NCBI GenBank assembly: GCA_963746275.1
Contig: CAVVAX010000044.1
Location: 1 to 64,000, forward strand
Source of the DNA: JAEULH01 sp963746275
GTDB lineage: Bacteria; Pseudomonadota; Alphaproteobacteria; Rhodospirillales; Defluviicoccaceae
Length of the DNA: 64,000 nt
Reading direction: 5' to 3'
This document shows positions 10,157-19,326 of this stretch, piece by piece. Each line of letters begins with the position of its first letter. The first letter of the stretch is position 1. The notes beneath the pieces were generated by a model. It did no database searches, had not been told where the DNA came from, and was given only the letters and a program-made list of their open reading frames with translations. The position numbers and the translations under genes were made by a program.

Positions 10157-10696
10157 CCAACCTATCCTTTTATAACTCCGGACGAAACCCTTGCTGGCCG
10201 CAGGTTTGCCAGGCTGGCGTTCCCGTCGTGCTGTCCTCGGCGCGCTCTACCGCGTCAATTTGTCATCATAGTGTCATCTAGCCTTAGCAATAAACCCCCA
10301 CTTGCGCCGGGCCACCAAGCTGCGCCGGCATCACGTGGACGCCGCCGTGGAAGGCGCCATGCACCGGATGCGGGCTGGGTGAATCGAGCTTTCTGCCTGC
10401 CCGGCCGCGGGCGGCGGCCCGACTGTCGACGGGCTGATCCGGCGCTGCGCGCCGCGTACGCGGCGCTCCTGCGCAGTGCTGTCCGACCGGCGCTAACGAA
10501 TGACGGACCTACGGCGACTGCCGGTGGCCTGCGCCGCGACCGGAGGCTTGCATCCGGCTGCGCCCGATCGTATAAGCCGGGGCTTGCCTCGGCCGCCGGT
10601 CGGGCGGTCTGGTATGCCTATGGTTCCGCCGCTCCTTTCGATTTGGACACCGGCCACGCGCCGCTGGCAGCACAGTTTCGAGCGAAGGATGGCGAC
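10157..10696. other. Intergenic region upstream of rpmI
   Basis: About 540 bases between divergent genes. It should contain promoters for the minus-strand membrane protein and for rpmI-rplT-pheST, plus a 5' leader, but no consensus promoter or attenuator is obvious. One 18-bp direct repeat lies at 10510-10527. Confidence 0.5.
10510..10527 (+). repeat. 18-bp direct repeat, copy 2
   Basis: Identical to 9324-9341; see that entry. It lies between the antisense gene and rpmI. Confidence 0.6.
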
Positions 10697-10894
10697 ATGC
10701 CCAAGCTGAAGACGAAGTCGGCGGCGAAGAAGCGCTTCCGCATCACCGCGAGCGGGAAGGTGCGCGCCAACGTCGCCTACAAGCAGCACAACCTGCGCAA
10801 GCGGTCGCAAAAGATGAAGCGGAAGGCGCGCGGCACGATGATCCTGGCCAACTGCGACGCCCGGATCGTCAAGGCCTGCCTGCCCCACCTGTAA
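10697..10894 (+). CDS. rpmI: 50S ribosomal protein L35
   Basis: Small basic protein of the large ribosomal subunit. The 65-residue product starts MPKLKTKSAAKKRFRITASG and carries the conserved basic run HNLRKRSQKMKRKARG. The ATG at 10697 follows AAGGAT by seven bases. The frame is open far upstream, but without similarity. It sits 13 bases before rplT, the universal L35-L20 pairing. Confidence 0.98.
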   Translation: MPKLKTKSAAKKRFRITASGKVRANVAYKQHNLRKRSQKMKRKARGTMILANCDARIVKACLPHL

Positions 10895-10907
10895 GGATCA
10901 GCAAGCC

Positions 10908-11270
10908 ATGGCGCGTGTGAAACGGGGCGTGACGTCGCACGCCCGCCACAAGAAGGTCCTGGATCTCGCCAAGGGCTATCGCGGACGCAGCTCGACGTCG
11001 TACCGCATCGCCCTCGAGAGGGTCGAAAAGGGCCTGCAGTACGCCTATCGGGACCGCCGCAACCGCAAGCGGTCGTTCCGCCGGCTGTGGATCCAGCGGA
11101 TCAACGCCGCCGCCCGCGAGAACGGCATGACCTACGCGCAGTTCATCAACGGCCTGAGCAAAGCCGGCATCGACCTCGACCGCAAGATCCTGGCCGATCT
11201 CGCCGTTCGCGAGCCCGAGGGCTTCAAGGCGCTGGTCGACCACGCCCAGGGCGCGCTGGCCGCGGCCTGA
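10908..11270 (+). CDS. rplT: 50S ribosomal protein L20
   Basis: Early-assembly protein of the large subunit; in E. coli it also represses its own operon. The 120-residue product contains the expected MARVKRGVTSHARHKKVL N-terminus, RDRRNRKRSFRRLWIQRINA and a globular C-terminal domain. AAGGAT overlapping the rpmI stop acts as ribosome binding site, which suggests coupled translation with rpmI. Confidence 0.98.
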   Translation: MARVKRGVTSHARHKKVLDLAKGYRGRSSTSYRIALERVEKGLQYAYRDRRNRKRSFRRLWIQRINAAARENGMTYAQFINGLSKAGIDLDRKILADLAVREPEGFKALVDHAQGALAAA

Positions 11271-11350
11271 GGCAGCGGCGGCCGGGGCTCCTTCCTTTCG
11301 GGGCTTGCCGAAAGGCGGCATTGGCGCGGCTTCGACCGGCGACGGATCCC

Positions 11351-12466
11351 ATGCAGCAGCTTGACGAGCACGATCTGAACGGGCTGCGCGATGCCGTGCT
11401 GGCGGCCGTCGAAGCCGCCGACAGCGCCGACGCGCTGGAAGGTGTGCGGATTGCCGAGCTCGGCAAGAAGGGCCGCATCACCCAGATGATGCGCAGTCTC
11501 GGCGGCATGGACCCGGAGGCCCGGCGGACCACCGGGGCGGCGCTGAACGCAATCAAGGCTGAGGTCGCCACCGCCATTGACGGCCGCAAGAGCGCGCTCG
11601 TCGATGCGGCGCTTGATGCCAGGCTCATGGACGAGCGCGTCGACGTCACATTGCCGGCGCGGCCCGAGGGCAGGGGTTCGATCCACCCGGTCAGCCAGAC
11701 CATCGACGAGGTGATCGCCATCCTCGGCGAGATGGGCTTTGCCGTCGCCGAAGGGCCGGACATCGAGGACGACTGGTACAACTTTACCGCGCTCAACATC
11801 CCGCCCGAGCATCCGGCGCGCCAGGAGATGGACACCTTCTACCTGCCCGGGGAGGCGGGGAACGAGGCGGACGGACAAACCGGGGGCCTGCGCCGGGTCC
11901 TGCGCACCCACACCTCGCCGGTGCAGATCCGCACCATGCTCAAGGCGGAACCACCGCTTCGGATCATCGCGCCGGGTCGAACCTATCGCTGTGACTCGGA
12001 CGCCACCCACTCGCCGATGTTCCACCAGGTCGAGGGGCTGGTCGTCGACGAGACGACCCACATGGGCCACCTGAAGGGCTGTCTGATCGAGTTTTGCCGC
12101 GCCTACTTCGGCATCGACGACCTGCCGGTGCGCTTCCGCGCCAGCTACTTCCCCTTCACCGAGCCATCGGCCGAGGTGGACATTGGCTGCACCCGCGCCG
12201 GCGGGACCTTGCGCATCGGCCACGGCGACGACTGGCTGGAGATCCTGGGCTGCGGCATGGTCCACCCGAAGGTGCTGGCCAACTGCGGCATTGACGCGGG
12301 GCGCTACCAGGGCTTCGCCTTCGGCATGGGGCTCGAGAGGATCGCCATGCTGAAGTACGGCATCCCTGATCTCAGGACGTTCTACGAGTCCGACCTCCGC
12401 TGGCTGCGCCACTACGGCTTTGCTGCCCTCGACGTTCCCTCGCTGATTGCTGGGACGACGCCGTGA
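11351..12466 (+). CDS. pheS: Phenylalanyl-tRNA synthetase subunit alpha
   Basis: Catalytic subunit of the alpha2-beta2 enzyme that charges tRNA-Phe. The 371-residue product has an N-terminal coiled coil (residues about 1-100) and class II motifs: motif 1 around RGSIHPVSQTIDEV, motif 2 at FRASYFPFTEPSAEVDI, and motif 3 at GFAFGMGLERIAMLKYG. The ATG 11351 gives the usual start; the frame is open further upstream over rplT without similarity. The stop TGA overlaps the GTG start of pheT by four bases, so translation is coupled. Confidence 0.98.
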   Translation: MQQLDEHDLNGLRDAVLAAVEAADSADALEGVRIAELGKKGRITQMMRSLGGMDPEARRTTGAALNAIKAEVATAIDGRKSALVDAALDARLMDERVDVTLPARPEGRGSIHPVSQTIDEVIAILGEMGFAVAEGPDIEDDWYNFTALNIPPEHPARQEMDTFYLPGEAGNEADGQTGGLRRVLRTHTSPVQIRTMLKAEPPLRIIAPGRTYRCDSDATHSPMFHQVEGLVVDETTHMGHLKGCLIEFCRAYFGIDDLPVRFRASYFPFTEPSAEVDIGCTRAGGTLRIGHGDDWLEILGCGMVHPKVLANCGIDAGRYQGFAFGMGLERIAMLKYGIPDLRTFYESDLRWLRHYGFAALDVPSLIAGTTP

Positions 12467-14877
12467 AGCTCACCCTCGGCTGGCTTAAAACCCACCTGGA
12501 GACCGAGGCGTCCGCCGACGGTATCGCCGAGCGGTTGACCATGATTGGCCACGAGGTCGAGGCCGTCGTCGATCGCGGCGCGGCCCTGCGCGATTTCCTC
12601 GTCGCCGAGGTGCTTGCGGCCGAGCCGCATCCGAACGCCGACAAGCTCCGGGTGTGCACGGTCGAAACCGGGCTGGATCGGGTGCAGGTCGTTTGCGGCG
12701 CACCGAACGCCCGGGCGGGGATGAAGGGCGTGTTTGCAGCGCCAGGCGCTCGCATCCCCGGGCTCGGCGTCACCCTAGAGGCGGCCGCCATCCGCGGCGT
12801 CGAAAGCCGGGGCATGCTGCTCTCCGAGCGCGAGGTCGGGCTCTCGGAGGCGCACGAGGGCATCATCGAACTTGCTTCCGACGCTCGCGTGGGCGCGCCG
12901 GCCGCCGAGGCGCTGGGGCTCGCCGATCCGTTGATCGACGTCGCCATCACCCCCAACCGCGGCGACTGCCTCGGCGTGCGCGGCCTTGCCCGCGAGCTCG
13001 CGGCCGCCGGCCTCGGCCGGCTCAGGCCGCTGGACACCCGGCCGGCCCCGGGCATGTTCGCAAGCCCAATCGGCGTGTCGCTGTCGCTTCCGCCCGAGGC
13101 AGCGGAGGCCTGCCCGTACTTCGTCGGCCGGTTCATCCGCGGCGTCCGCAACGGCCCGAGCCCCGTCTGGCTGCAGGACCGGCTGCGGGCTGTGGGCCTC
13201 AGGCCAATCTCGGCGCTGGTCGACATCACCAACTACATGACGCTCGACCTGTGCCGGCCGCTGCACGCCTTCGACGCCGGCAAGGTTCGCGGCGATTTGC
13301 GGGTGCGCCTTGGCCGCACCGGCGAGCGGCTGGAGACGCTGGACGGGCGCGAAGTCGAGCTCGACGAGACCATGACGGTGATCGCCGATGACGCCGGCGC
13401 GGAGGCTTTGGGCGGCGTCATGGGCGGGCAGCGGAGCGGTTGTGGCGAGGAGACGACCGACGTGTTCCTCGAATCGGCCCTGTTCGATCCGATCCGCATC
13501 GCCGCCACGGGGCGCAAGCTCAGTATCCAGTCGGACGCACGCTACCGCTTCGAGCGCGGCATCGACCCGGCGTTCCTGGCGCCCGGCATCGAGATCGCGA
13601 CGCGCATGGTGCTCGACCTCTGCGGCGGCGAAGCCTCTGAGCTGGTGGTTGCGGGCGCAGAGCCCACCGGGCGGCCGGCCCTGTCCTTCCGCCCGGAGCG
13701 GGTCGAGGGCCTGACAGGCGTTGCGGTGGAGGCAGCCGAGGCCAGCCGCATCCTCGCCGCCCTCGGCTTCGCGGCGGAGGACCAGGGCGGCGACGGATCT
13801 TGGCGGGTGAGCATCCCGAGCTGGCGCAACGACATCGAGACCGAGGCCTGTCTGGTCGAGGAGGTGGTCCGCATCTTCGGCTACGACCGCATCCCGACGC
13901 TGCCGCTGCCGCGCGAAAGCGCGCTGCCAAAGCCTGCGATTGCGCCGGTGCAGCGGCGCCTCGCCGACGTCCGCCGGCTCCTGGCCGGCCGTGGGCTGAT
14001 GGAGGCTGTGACCTTCTCCTTCCTCTCTGCCGAGCGCGCCGACCTGTTCGGCGGCGGCGGCGAAGACCTGGTGCTCATCAACCCCATCAGCGTCGATCTG
14101 TCGGTCATGCGGCCGTCGCTGCTGCCGAACCTGATCGACGCGGCCCGGCGCAACGAGGACAGGGGCCAGTCGGACGGCGCGCTGTTCGAGTTGGGCCCGC
14201 AGTATGCCGGCGCCGCGCCCGAGGATCAGGCCGTCGTCGCCGCTGGCGTACGCAGCGGCCGCGCCGTGCCGCGCCACTGGGCGGTGCCGCAGCGCCCGGC
14301 CGACGTGTTCGATGCCAAGGCGGACGTCTTCGCCGCCCTCGAAGCCCTCGGCGTGCCGGTCGACAAGGTCTCGCTCGATGCAGGGGCCGCGCCGGGCTGG
14401 TACCATCCCGGCCGCTCAGGCGCCGTCCGCCTGGGCCCGAAGGTGGCGCTCGCGGTCTTCGGCGAGATCCACCCGAAGGTCCTGCGGCGGATGGGGGCGA
14501 AGCCGCCGGTCGTCGGCTTCGAGGTGTTCTTCGCCGCCCTGCCGAAGGCGAAGCCGCAGGCGAGCAAGGCGAGGCCGCCGCTGAAGCTTTCGGCGCTCCA
14601 GCCGGTCGAGCGCGATTTCGCCTTCGTTCTCGATGCTTCGGTTCCGGCCGAGGCGGTCGTTCGCGCCGCGCGCGGCGCGCAGAAGACGCTGATCCGCGAG
14701 GTCCGTGTCTTCGACGTCTTCTCCGGCGGCGCGCTGCCGGCGGGCAAGAAGTCGCTGGCCATCACCGTCGTCCTGCAGCCGCAGGAGCAGACGCTGACCG
14801 ACGCCGAGATCGAGGCAACAAGCGGGTGGATCGTCGCCGCGGTGGAAGGCGCGACCGGCGGCTCCCTTCGCGCCTGA
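12463..14877 (+). CDS. pheT: Phenylalanyl-tRNA synthetase subunit beta
   Basis: Large subunit of PheRS, which binds tRNA and edits mischarged Tyr. The 804-residue product begins (GTG) KLTLGWLKTHLET, followed by an EMAP/OB tRNA-binding domain (LAAEPHPNADKLRVC), B3/B4 editing domain (SALVDITNYMTLDLCRPLHA), B5 and the catalytic-like core, and ends with the ferredoxin-fold anticodon domain. Length is normal, so the gene is intact. Its last 27 bases form part of a 47-bp direct repeat whose second copy lies beyond the methyltransferase-vsr island, which points to insertion of that island at the end of this gene. Confidence 0.98.
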   Translation: MKLTLGWLKTHLETEASADGIAERLTMIGHEVEAVVDRGAALRDFLVAEVLAAEPHPNADKLRVCTVETGLDRVQVVCGAPNARAGMKGVFAAPGARIPGLGVTLEAAAIRGVESRGMLLSEREVGLSEAHEGIIELASDARVGAPAAEALGLADPLIDVAITPNRGDCLGVRGLARELAAAGLGRLRPLDTRPAPGMFASPIGVSLSLPPEAAEACPYFVGRFIRGVRNGPSPVWLQDRLRAVGLRPISALVDITNYMTLDLCRPLHAFDAGKVRGDLRVRLGRTGERLETLDGREVELDETMTVIADDAGAEALGGVMGGQRSGCGEETTDVFLESALFDPIRIAATGRKLSIQSDARYRFERGIDPAFLAPGIEIATRMVLDLCGGEASELVVAGAEPTGRPALSFRPERVEGLTGVAVEAAEASRILAALGFAAEDQGGDGSWRVSIPSWRNDIETEACLVEEVVRIFGYDRIPTLPLPRESALPKPAIAPVQRRLADVRRLLAGRGLMEAVTFSFLSAERADLFGGGGEDLVLINPISVDLSVMRPSLLPNLIDAARRNEDRGQSDGALFELGPQYAGAAPEDQAVVAAGVRSGRAVPRHWAVPQRPADVFDAKADVFAALEALGVPVDKVSLDAGAAPGWYHPGRSGAVRLGPKVALAVFGEIHPKVLRRMGAKPPVVGFEVFFAALPKAKPQASKARPPLKLSALQPVERDFAFVLDASVPAEAVVRAARGAQKTLIREVRVFDVFSGGALPAGKKSLAITVVLQPQEQTLTDAEIEATSGWIVAAVEGATGGSLRA

Positions 14878-14897
14878 TCCAACACCGTGGCGCGGCG
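14851..14897 (+). repeat. 47-bp direct repeat at the 3' end of pheT (left copy)
   Basis: Perfect match to 16907-16953; similarity continues imperfectly for about 25 more bases on the right (GGGGCGCGCGGGT is shared). The copy covers the last codons and the stop of pheT. The two copies are 2,056 bases apart and frame the methyltransferase-vsr genes. Confidence 0.9.
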
Positions 14898-15143
14898 CGC
14901 GCGGGGCGCGCGGGTAAGAGAGTTAGAACGTATTGAGAACAAAAGCGCCTTATGCCATCATAGAGAGCATGAGCGACGCGCGGCACTACCAGCAACGGTG
15001 CGCTAGGCTGGACTACCTCGTTTATCAGCGATAGACGCTTTGGCGGTGGGACTGCAAGCAGGCAAAGCAGGCAGAACCGCAGGCAGTCCCGCAACTCGTT
15101 GAGGAGGGTAGCGGTCGCGTCACAACGTGATTGGGAGGAACGC

Positions 15144-16347
15144 ATGGGCACTTTCTACGAGTTCTTCGCCGGAGGCGGGATGGCCCGCGCTGGGCTTGGG
15201 TCGGGCTGGCAATGCCTTTTCGCCAATGACTTGGACCCGAAGAAAGGTGCCTCTTACGCCGCGAACTGGGAGGCTGATTGCCTAAAGATTGGCGATGTAG
15301 CGGCCGTTACGACGAGCGAATTGCCAGGGACAGCGGATCTCGCGTGGGCATCGTTCCCCTGCCAGGATCTTTCGGTCGCCGGCGGTGGAGCTGGTCTACA
15401 AGGTGATCGATCCGGTACGTTCTGGCCTTTGTGCAAGTTAATTAACCGGCTAAAGGGCGAAGGCCGCGCGCCTCGCATTATCGTACTTGAGAATGTCTGT
15501 GGGGCCCTTGTCTCGCACAGCGGAAGAGATTTTACCGCAATTGCTAAATCACTTGAAGCAGCAGGATATCGCTACGGTGCTTTAGTTATTAACGCGCATC
15601 ACTTCGTGCCGCAGTCCCGGCCTCGCTTGTTCGTCATCGGGATTCTTCCAGATGCACCTCTACCAGGAGGCTTGGTTGCCAGCGGTCCAAGCTTCGAGTG
15701 GCATCCAACCGTGCTAGTGGAGGCTCACAACAAGCTGTCCGCTCGCACGAGAGCAGGCTGGATTTGGTGGCGGCTGCCGGTACCGCCGGTCCGCAGTTTG
15801 GTGTTCGCCGACCTAATCGAGGAAAGCCCAGAGGGCGTCGTTTGGCACACTCGTCACCAAACTGAAGCGCTACTAACCATGATGAGCCCATGCAACGCCC
15901 TAAAGGTGGCGGCTGCGAAGAAGGCTTGCCGGCGGATGGTTGGTACAATCTACAGGCGGACCCGACCTGACGGTTTCGGCAGAAAGGTACAGCGCGCGGA
16001 GATCCGATTCGATGATCTAGCTGGCTGCCTGCGCACACCGGCAGGCGGCTCCAGCCGGCAAGCCATCATGATTATCGAGGGTAGTTCGGTGCGCTCGCGC
16101 CTCTTGTCGCCGCGAGAGGCGGCCCGCCTGATGGGATTGCCGGATGATTACAGGTTGCCGGACAATTACAACGAAGCCTATCATCTAGCGGGCGACGGCG
16201 TCGTGGTGCCAGTCGTTCGGTTTCTTGCCGCACAGTAAATTCACAGCTCAAGGTCGGCTGGTCGCGATCGACGATTTTATCAGGCGCTACAACGAGGTTG
16301 TCGGAAAGGTTGAGACCGATCCCAGCTTAAGAATCGATAACAAGTAG
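15144..16347 (+). CDS. C5 cytosine DNA methyltransferase, probable 3' frameshift
   Basis: Transfers methyl from S-adenosylmethionine to C5 of cytosine in a specific DNA site. Motif I is FFAGGGMARAGLG, motif IV FPCQDLS with catalytic Cys73, motif VI VLENVCG, motif VIII PQSRPRLFVIG, motif IX SPREAARLMGLPDDY and motif X AGDGVVVPVVRFL. GGAGGAA precedes ATG 15144. The continuous frame stops at 16238. Skipping one base there opens 36 more codons (KFTAQGRLVAIDDFIRRYNE onward) up to TAG 16345-16347, which overlaps the GTG of vsr; total length is then 401 codons plus one base. Codon use is clearly more AT-rich than pheT. Target sequence unknown; no cognate restriction endonuclease is seen. Confidence 0.9.
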
Positions 16348-16808
16348 TGACTGGCGAGTCGCCGGAGCAGCGCAGCCGCGTCATGCGGTCAGTAAAGTCG
16401 TGCAATACGGCCCCCGAAATGTTTATCCGGAGACTCCTGCATAGCCTAGGCTACCGGTACCGCCTTCACGTAGCGAGCCTTCCTGGCAGACCTGATCTGG
16501 TGTTTCCTGCGAGGCGCAAAGCCATATTCGTGCATGGCTGTTTTTGGCACGGACACGACTGCGATAGGGGCAAGAGGATTCCGCGCAGCAATCGGCCTTA
16601 CTGGGAGAGGAAGATTGCGCGGAACCGGATGCGATACATGGAACAACTTAACAAGCTCGATGCGGCTGGGTGGGATGTGCTTACAATCTGGGAGTGCGAG
16701 ATGCGGGACGCCTTTGTTGCAACAGCGCGGCTCACCACCTTCCTCGATGAATTTCGCCCGGAGCAACTTGGCGGAGTTGCATCTGATGCAAAACCGACGG
16801 AACGGTGA
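16347..16808 (+). CDS. vsr: Very short patch repair endonuclease Vsr
   Basis: Nicks next to T:G mismatches that arise when 5-methylcytosine deaminates; vsr genes normally travel with C5 methyltransferases. The 153-residue product matches the family: RSRVMRSVKSCNTAPE (Glu24), LPGRPDLVF (Asp50), FVHGCFWHGHDC (His63, His68) and NRPYWERKIARN. These align one residue offset from the E. coli active-site residues Glu25, Asp51, His64 and His69. The GTG start overlaps the extended methyltransferase stop (TAGTG), implying coupled translation. A later ATG at 16383 would remove part of the conserved N-terminus. Confidence 0.93.
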   Translation: MTGESPEQRSRVMRSVKSCNTAPEMFIRRLLHSLGYRYRLHVASLPGRPDLVFPARRKAIFVHGCFWHGHDCDRGKRIPRSNRPYWERKIARNRMRYMEQLNKLDAAGWDVLTIWECEMRDAFVATARLTTFLDEFRPEQLGGVASDAKPTER

Positions 16809-17130
16809 CGCAAGGAGGGCTCGCCTCCAGTGCCATGGCAGATTGGCTGATGGCGAGGAAGTGGCGGCACCGGGTTCGGGTTTGCAGGCTCGGTTCACCT
16901 TCTTCGGCGACCGGCGGCTCCCTTCGCGCCTGATCCAACACCGTGGCGCGGCGTGGCGGGGCGCGCGGGTCTCTGGCTGGGGTGGGTTCCTTCTTCCGTG
17001 CGGTGCGCCACGTGCTGGGCTACGTCAGGTTTACGCACGGCCGTCACCGGCCAGCGGGTAACGGGGGCAACGGGTGACGGGCCGGGGGCGGCGTGGGCTT
17101 TGGCCGCCGCTCGCCCTCGGGCAGGCTTCT
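16809..17130. other. Intergenic region holding the right end of the pheT island
   Basis: About 320 bases. The first 100 belong to the island tail; the 47-bp repeat is at 16907-16953, after which composition returns to GC-rich. Near 17056 there are short direct repeats of the CGGGTAACGGG type. No gene is supported. Confidence 0.5.
16907..16953 (+). repeat. 47-bp direct repeat, right copy
   Basis: Perfect copy of 14851-14897, carrying the last bases of pheT without the rest of the gene. It marks the right border of the methyltransferase-vsr island. Confidence 0.9.
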
Positions 17131-17466
17131 TCAGTCGCGCCGGTCAGAGCCGACCGTCTCCGAATGCGTCCGCCGTTCGGCGTTAAGCGCCGCGAGCAGG
17201 TGGTTGAGCGCGCCCTTGGTGCTGTTCTCCTTGGCCTTATCCTCGCGCTTGCGCTCGTGCATGATCCAGTCGGCCAGCATCGAGCGCAGCTTCGCCTTGC
17301 CCTCCTCGCTCTGCGCCAGCGTGTTCAGCTCGCCCAGCGCGGCGGTCGCGGTCACGTGCTCCTCGTTGACCAGCGCATCGACGGCGGCATCCACGTCCTC
17401 GGCGGTCACATCGCCGCCCAAGATCTCGCACAGCTCGTTTTGCAGGTCTGAGTAACCCTCGATCAT
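17131..17466 (-). CDS. Small acidic protein of unknown function
   Basis: I do not recognise the family. The 111-residue product is acidic in its first half (LQNELCEILGGDVTAEDVDA) and basic near the middle of the second half (MHERKREDKAKENSTKG), predicted helical and soluble, with no membrane segment. The ATG at 17466 is selected by GGAGGGAAAAG just upstream; the frame remains open to 17751, but that part reads as Arg/Pro-rich noise. It is divergent from mtnA. Confidence 0.7.
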   Translation of the reverse strand: MIEGYSDLQNELCEILGGDVTAEDVDAAVDALVNEEHVTATAALGELNTLAQSEEGKAKLRSMLADWIMHERKREDKAKENSTKGALNHLLAALNAERRTHSETVGSDRRD

Positions 17467-17661
17467 CTTTTCCCTCCGGATCTCGATGAGCGTCGATGCG
17501 TTGATCGCCTCTCTGCGGCAAAGCCTAGCGGATGCAACGACCGGGAAGCAAATCAATCCGAACGCGTTTTCGCGCTCGCTGCAGGCGGCGACGAGACACG
17601 TTCTTGCGCCCGGGGGCCTTCGGCTCCATACCGGCGAACGGCGGGGAGGGAGGAGAGCGCG

Positions 17662-18765
17662 ATGAGGGTCGGAGGCCGCAGCTATCGCACGATCTGGCTC
17701 GCCGCCGACGGCTGGTCGGTGGAGATCATCGACCAGCGGCGGCTGCCGCATGCGTTCACCACGCTCCGGCTTTCCAGCCTCGCCGAGACGGCCGAGGCCA
17801 TCCGCACCATGGCGGTGCGCGGCGCGCCCTTAATTGGAGCCACCGCCGCCTATGGCGTGTGCTTGGCACTCCGCGCCGATGCGAGCGACGCCGGCGTTGC
17901 CGATGCCTATGCCACCCTGCTCGAGACCCGGCCCACGGCGGTGAACCTGCGCTGGGCCCTGGACGAGATGGCGACCCTCGTCCGACAGCTGCCGGCGGAC
18001 CGCCGGGTCGAGGCCGCCTACCGCCGCGCCGCAGAGATCTGCGACGAGGATGTCGCCACCAACGCCTCTATCGGCGGCCATGGGGTGAAGCTGATCGAGG
18101 CGGCGTGGGAGGCCAAGGCGCGCGGCAGCCGGGTCAACGTGCTAACCCACTGCAACGCCGGCTGGCTCGCCACGGTCGACTGGGGCACGGCGCTCGCGCC
18201 CATCTACAAGGCGCACGACGCCGGCATCCCCGTGCACGTCTGGGCCGACGAGACCCGGCCGCGCAACCAGGGGGCCAGCCTCACGGCCTGGGAGCTCGGC
18301 CAGCACGGCGTGCCGCACACGGTCATCGTCGACAACGCCGGCGGCCACCTGATGCAGCGCGGCCTGGTCGACCTCTGCTTGGTCGGCACCGACCGCACCA
18401 GCCGCGCCGGCGATGTCTGCAACAAGATCGGCACCTACCTGAAGGCGCTGGCCGCCCACGACTGTGGCGTGCCGTTCTACGTCGCCCTGCCGGGGCCCAC
18501 CATCGACTGGACCATCCGCGACGGGCTGCGCTCGATCCCGATCGAGGAGCGGGCGGCGGACGAGGTGACCACGATCAGCGGCCGCGACCGGCAAGGGCGG
18601 ATCGTCAGCGTCGCCCTCACCCCCGAGGCAAGCCCCGCCGCCAACTACGCCTTCGACGTTACCCCGGCCAGGCTGGTCACGGCGCTGGTCACCGAGCGCG
18701 GCATCGCCCCAGCCTCCGAGGAGGGCCTGAGCGCCCTCTACCCGCGGCGCGCGGGAGCGGGGTAG
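17662..18765 (+). CDS. mtnA: S-methyl-5-thioribose-1-phosphate isomerase
   Basis: Converts 5-methylthioribose-1-phosphate to 5-methylthioribulose-1-phosphate in methionine salvage or the related shunt. The 367-residue product shows RTMAVRGAPLIGATAAYG, the catalytic Cys164 in THCNAG and Asp244 in VGTDRTSRAGDVCNKIGTY. Length fits the family. GGAGGGAGGAGAGCG precedes ATG 17662. No other salvage gene is adjacent, so which branch it serves cannot be told from the window. Confidence 0.95.
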   Translation: MRVGGRSYRTIWLAADGWSVEIIDQRRLPHAFTTLRLSSLAETAEAIRTMAVRGAPLIGATAAYGVCLALRADASDAGVADAYATLLETRPTAVNLRWALDEMATLVRQLPADRRVEAAYRRAAEICDEDVATNASIGGHGVKLIEAAWEAKARGSRVNVLTHCNAGWLATVDWGTALAPIYKAHDAGIPVHVWADETRPRNQGASLTAWELGQHGVPHTVIVDNAGGHLMQRGLVDLCLVGTDRTSRAGDVCNKIGTYLKALAAHDCGVPFYVALPGPTIDWTIRDGLRSIPIEERAADEVTTISGRDRQGRIVSVALTPEASPAANYAFDVTPARLVTALVTERGIAPASEEGLSALYPRRAGAG

Positions 18766-18823
18766 GCACCCTAGATTGTGGTAACTGAGTGCGCACGTCG
18801 TTATGCGGACATCGCGTGGATTG

Positions 18824-18842
18824 GCCGTGACAAGCACGGCCA
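18824..18842. repeat. Short hairpin downstream of mtnA
   Basis: GGCCGTG ACAAG CACGGCC, a seven-base stem with a five-base loop. No U-run follows, so it is a weak terminator candidate at best. Confidence 0.4.
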
Positions 18843-19008
18843 TGACGTCAATATGAACACGAAGACTTCATAATCGGGACGTCATGCCCGGAGTTGTTTC
18901 CGGGCACCTACGGAAGTACCGGTGTGCCAGGGCGAAACAGCCAGATCCGCCCATTCCCCTGCCCTTCTTCATGAAGTTCACCAAGGACGTCGGACCGAAG
19001 CGCTTCAT

Positions 19009-19094
19009 CGTCATTGCGAGGAGGCGGACGCCGACGAAGCAATCCACAATACCTTCGTCTGGATCGCCACGCCGCTGCGCGGCTCGCGATGACG
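19009..19094. repeat. Dispersed 85-bp palindromic repeat, copy A
   Basis: Starts CGTCATTGCGAGGAGGCG and ends GGCTCGCGATGACG; the two halves pair imperfectly into one long hairpin around a variable centre. Other copies are at 42134-42218, 44388-44470 and 62752-62837. Confidence 0.85.
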
Positions 19095-19113
19095 CCCGTG
19101 TAAGACCGGCGAA

Positions 19114-19326
19114 TCAAGCTTTGTCAGCACGCTCCGCCGCTTCTTTCAGGCGATAGGCGGCGACCTTAAAAACCGACCGGTCTTTCCGGACCGGACCGTG
19201 ACGATAAGGAACTTCTCGTCGCTGGCCCAGGACGAGTTCCGAGCCCAACGGCAGATCGAGGGCGCCTGCCGCCGCCTGCGTGCGCTCCCGGTCATGCGCT
19301 CGGATCAGCGCCGTCTTCGGATACAA
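19114..19326 (-). CDS. Possible small protein (TTG start), doubtful
   Basis: A 70-codon minus-strand frame with a plausible protein-like composition (LPLGSELVLGQRREVPYRHG, then a helical Lys/Ala tail). It begins with TTG and lacks a strong ribosome binding site. It may be a fragment of a decayed gene. I do not recognise it. Confidence 0.3.
   Translation of the reverse strand: MYPKTALIRAHDRERTQAAAGALDLPLGSELVLGQRREVPYRHGPVRKDRSVFKVAAYRLKEAAERADKA

Noticed and set aside
14921..15143. A regulatory (C-protein-like) gene before the methyltransferase
   Set aside because: Only very short frames exist there, none with a helix-turn-helix pattern or a ribosome binding site.
17041..17095. CGGGTAACGGG-type short repeats as a functional array
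   Set aside because: Irregular units in very GC-rich DNA, probably simple-sequence drift at the island border.
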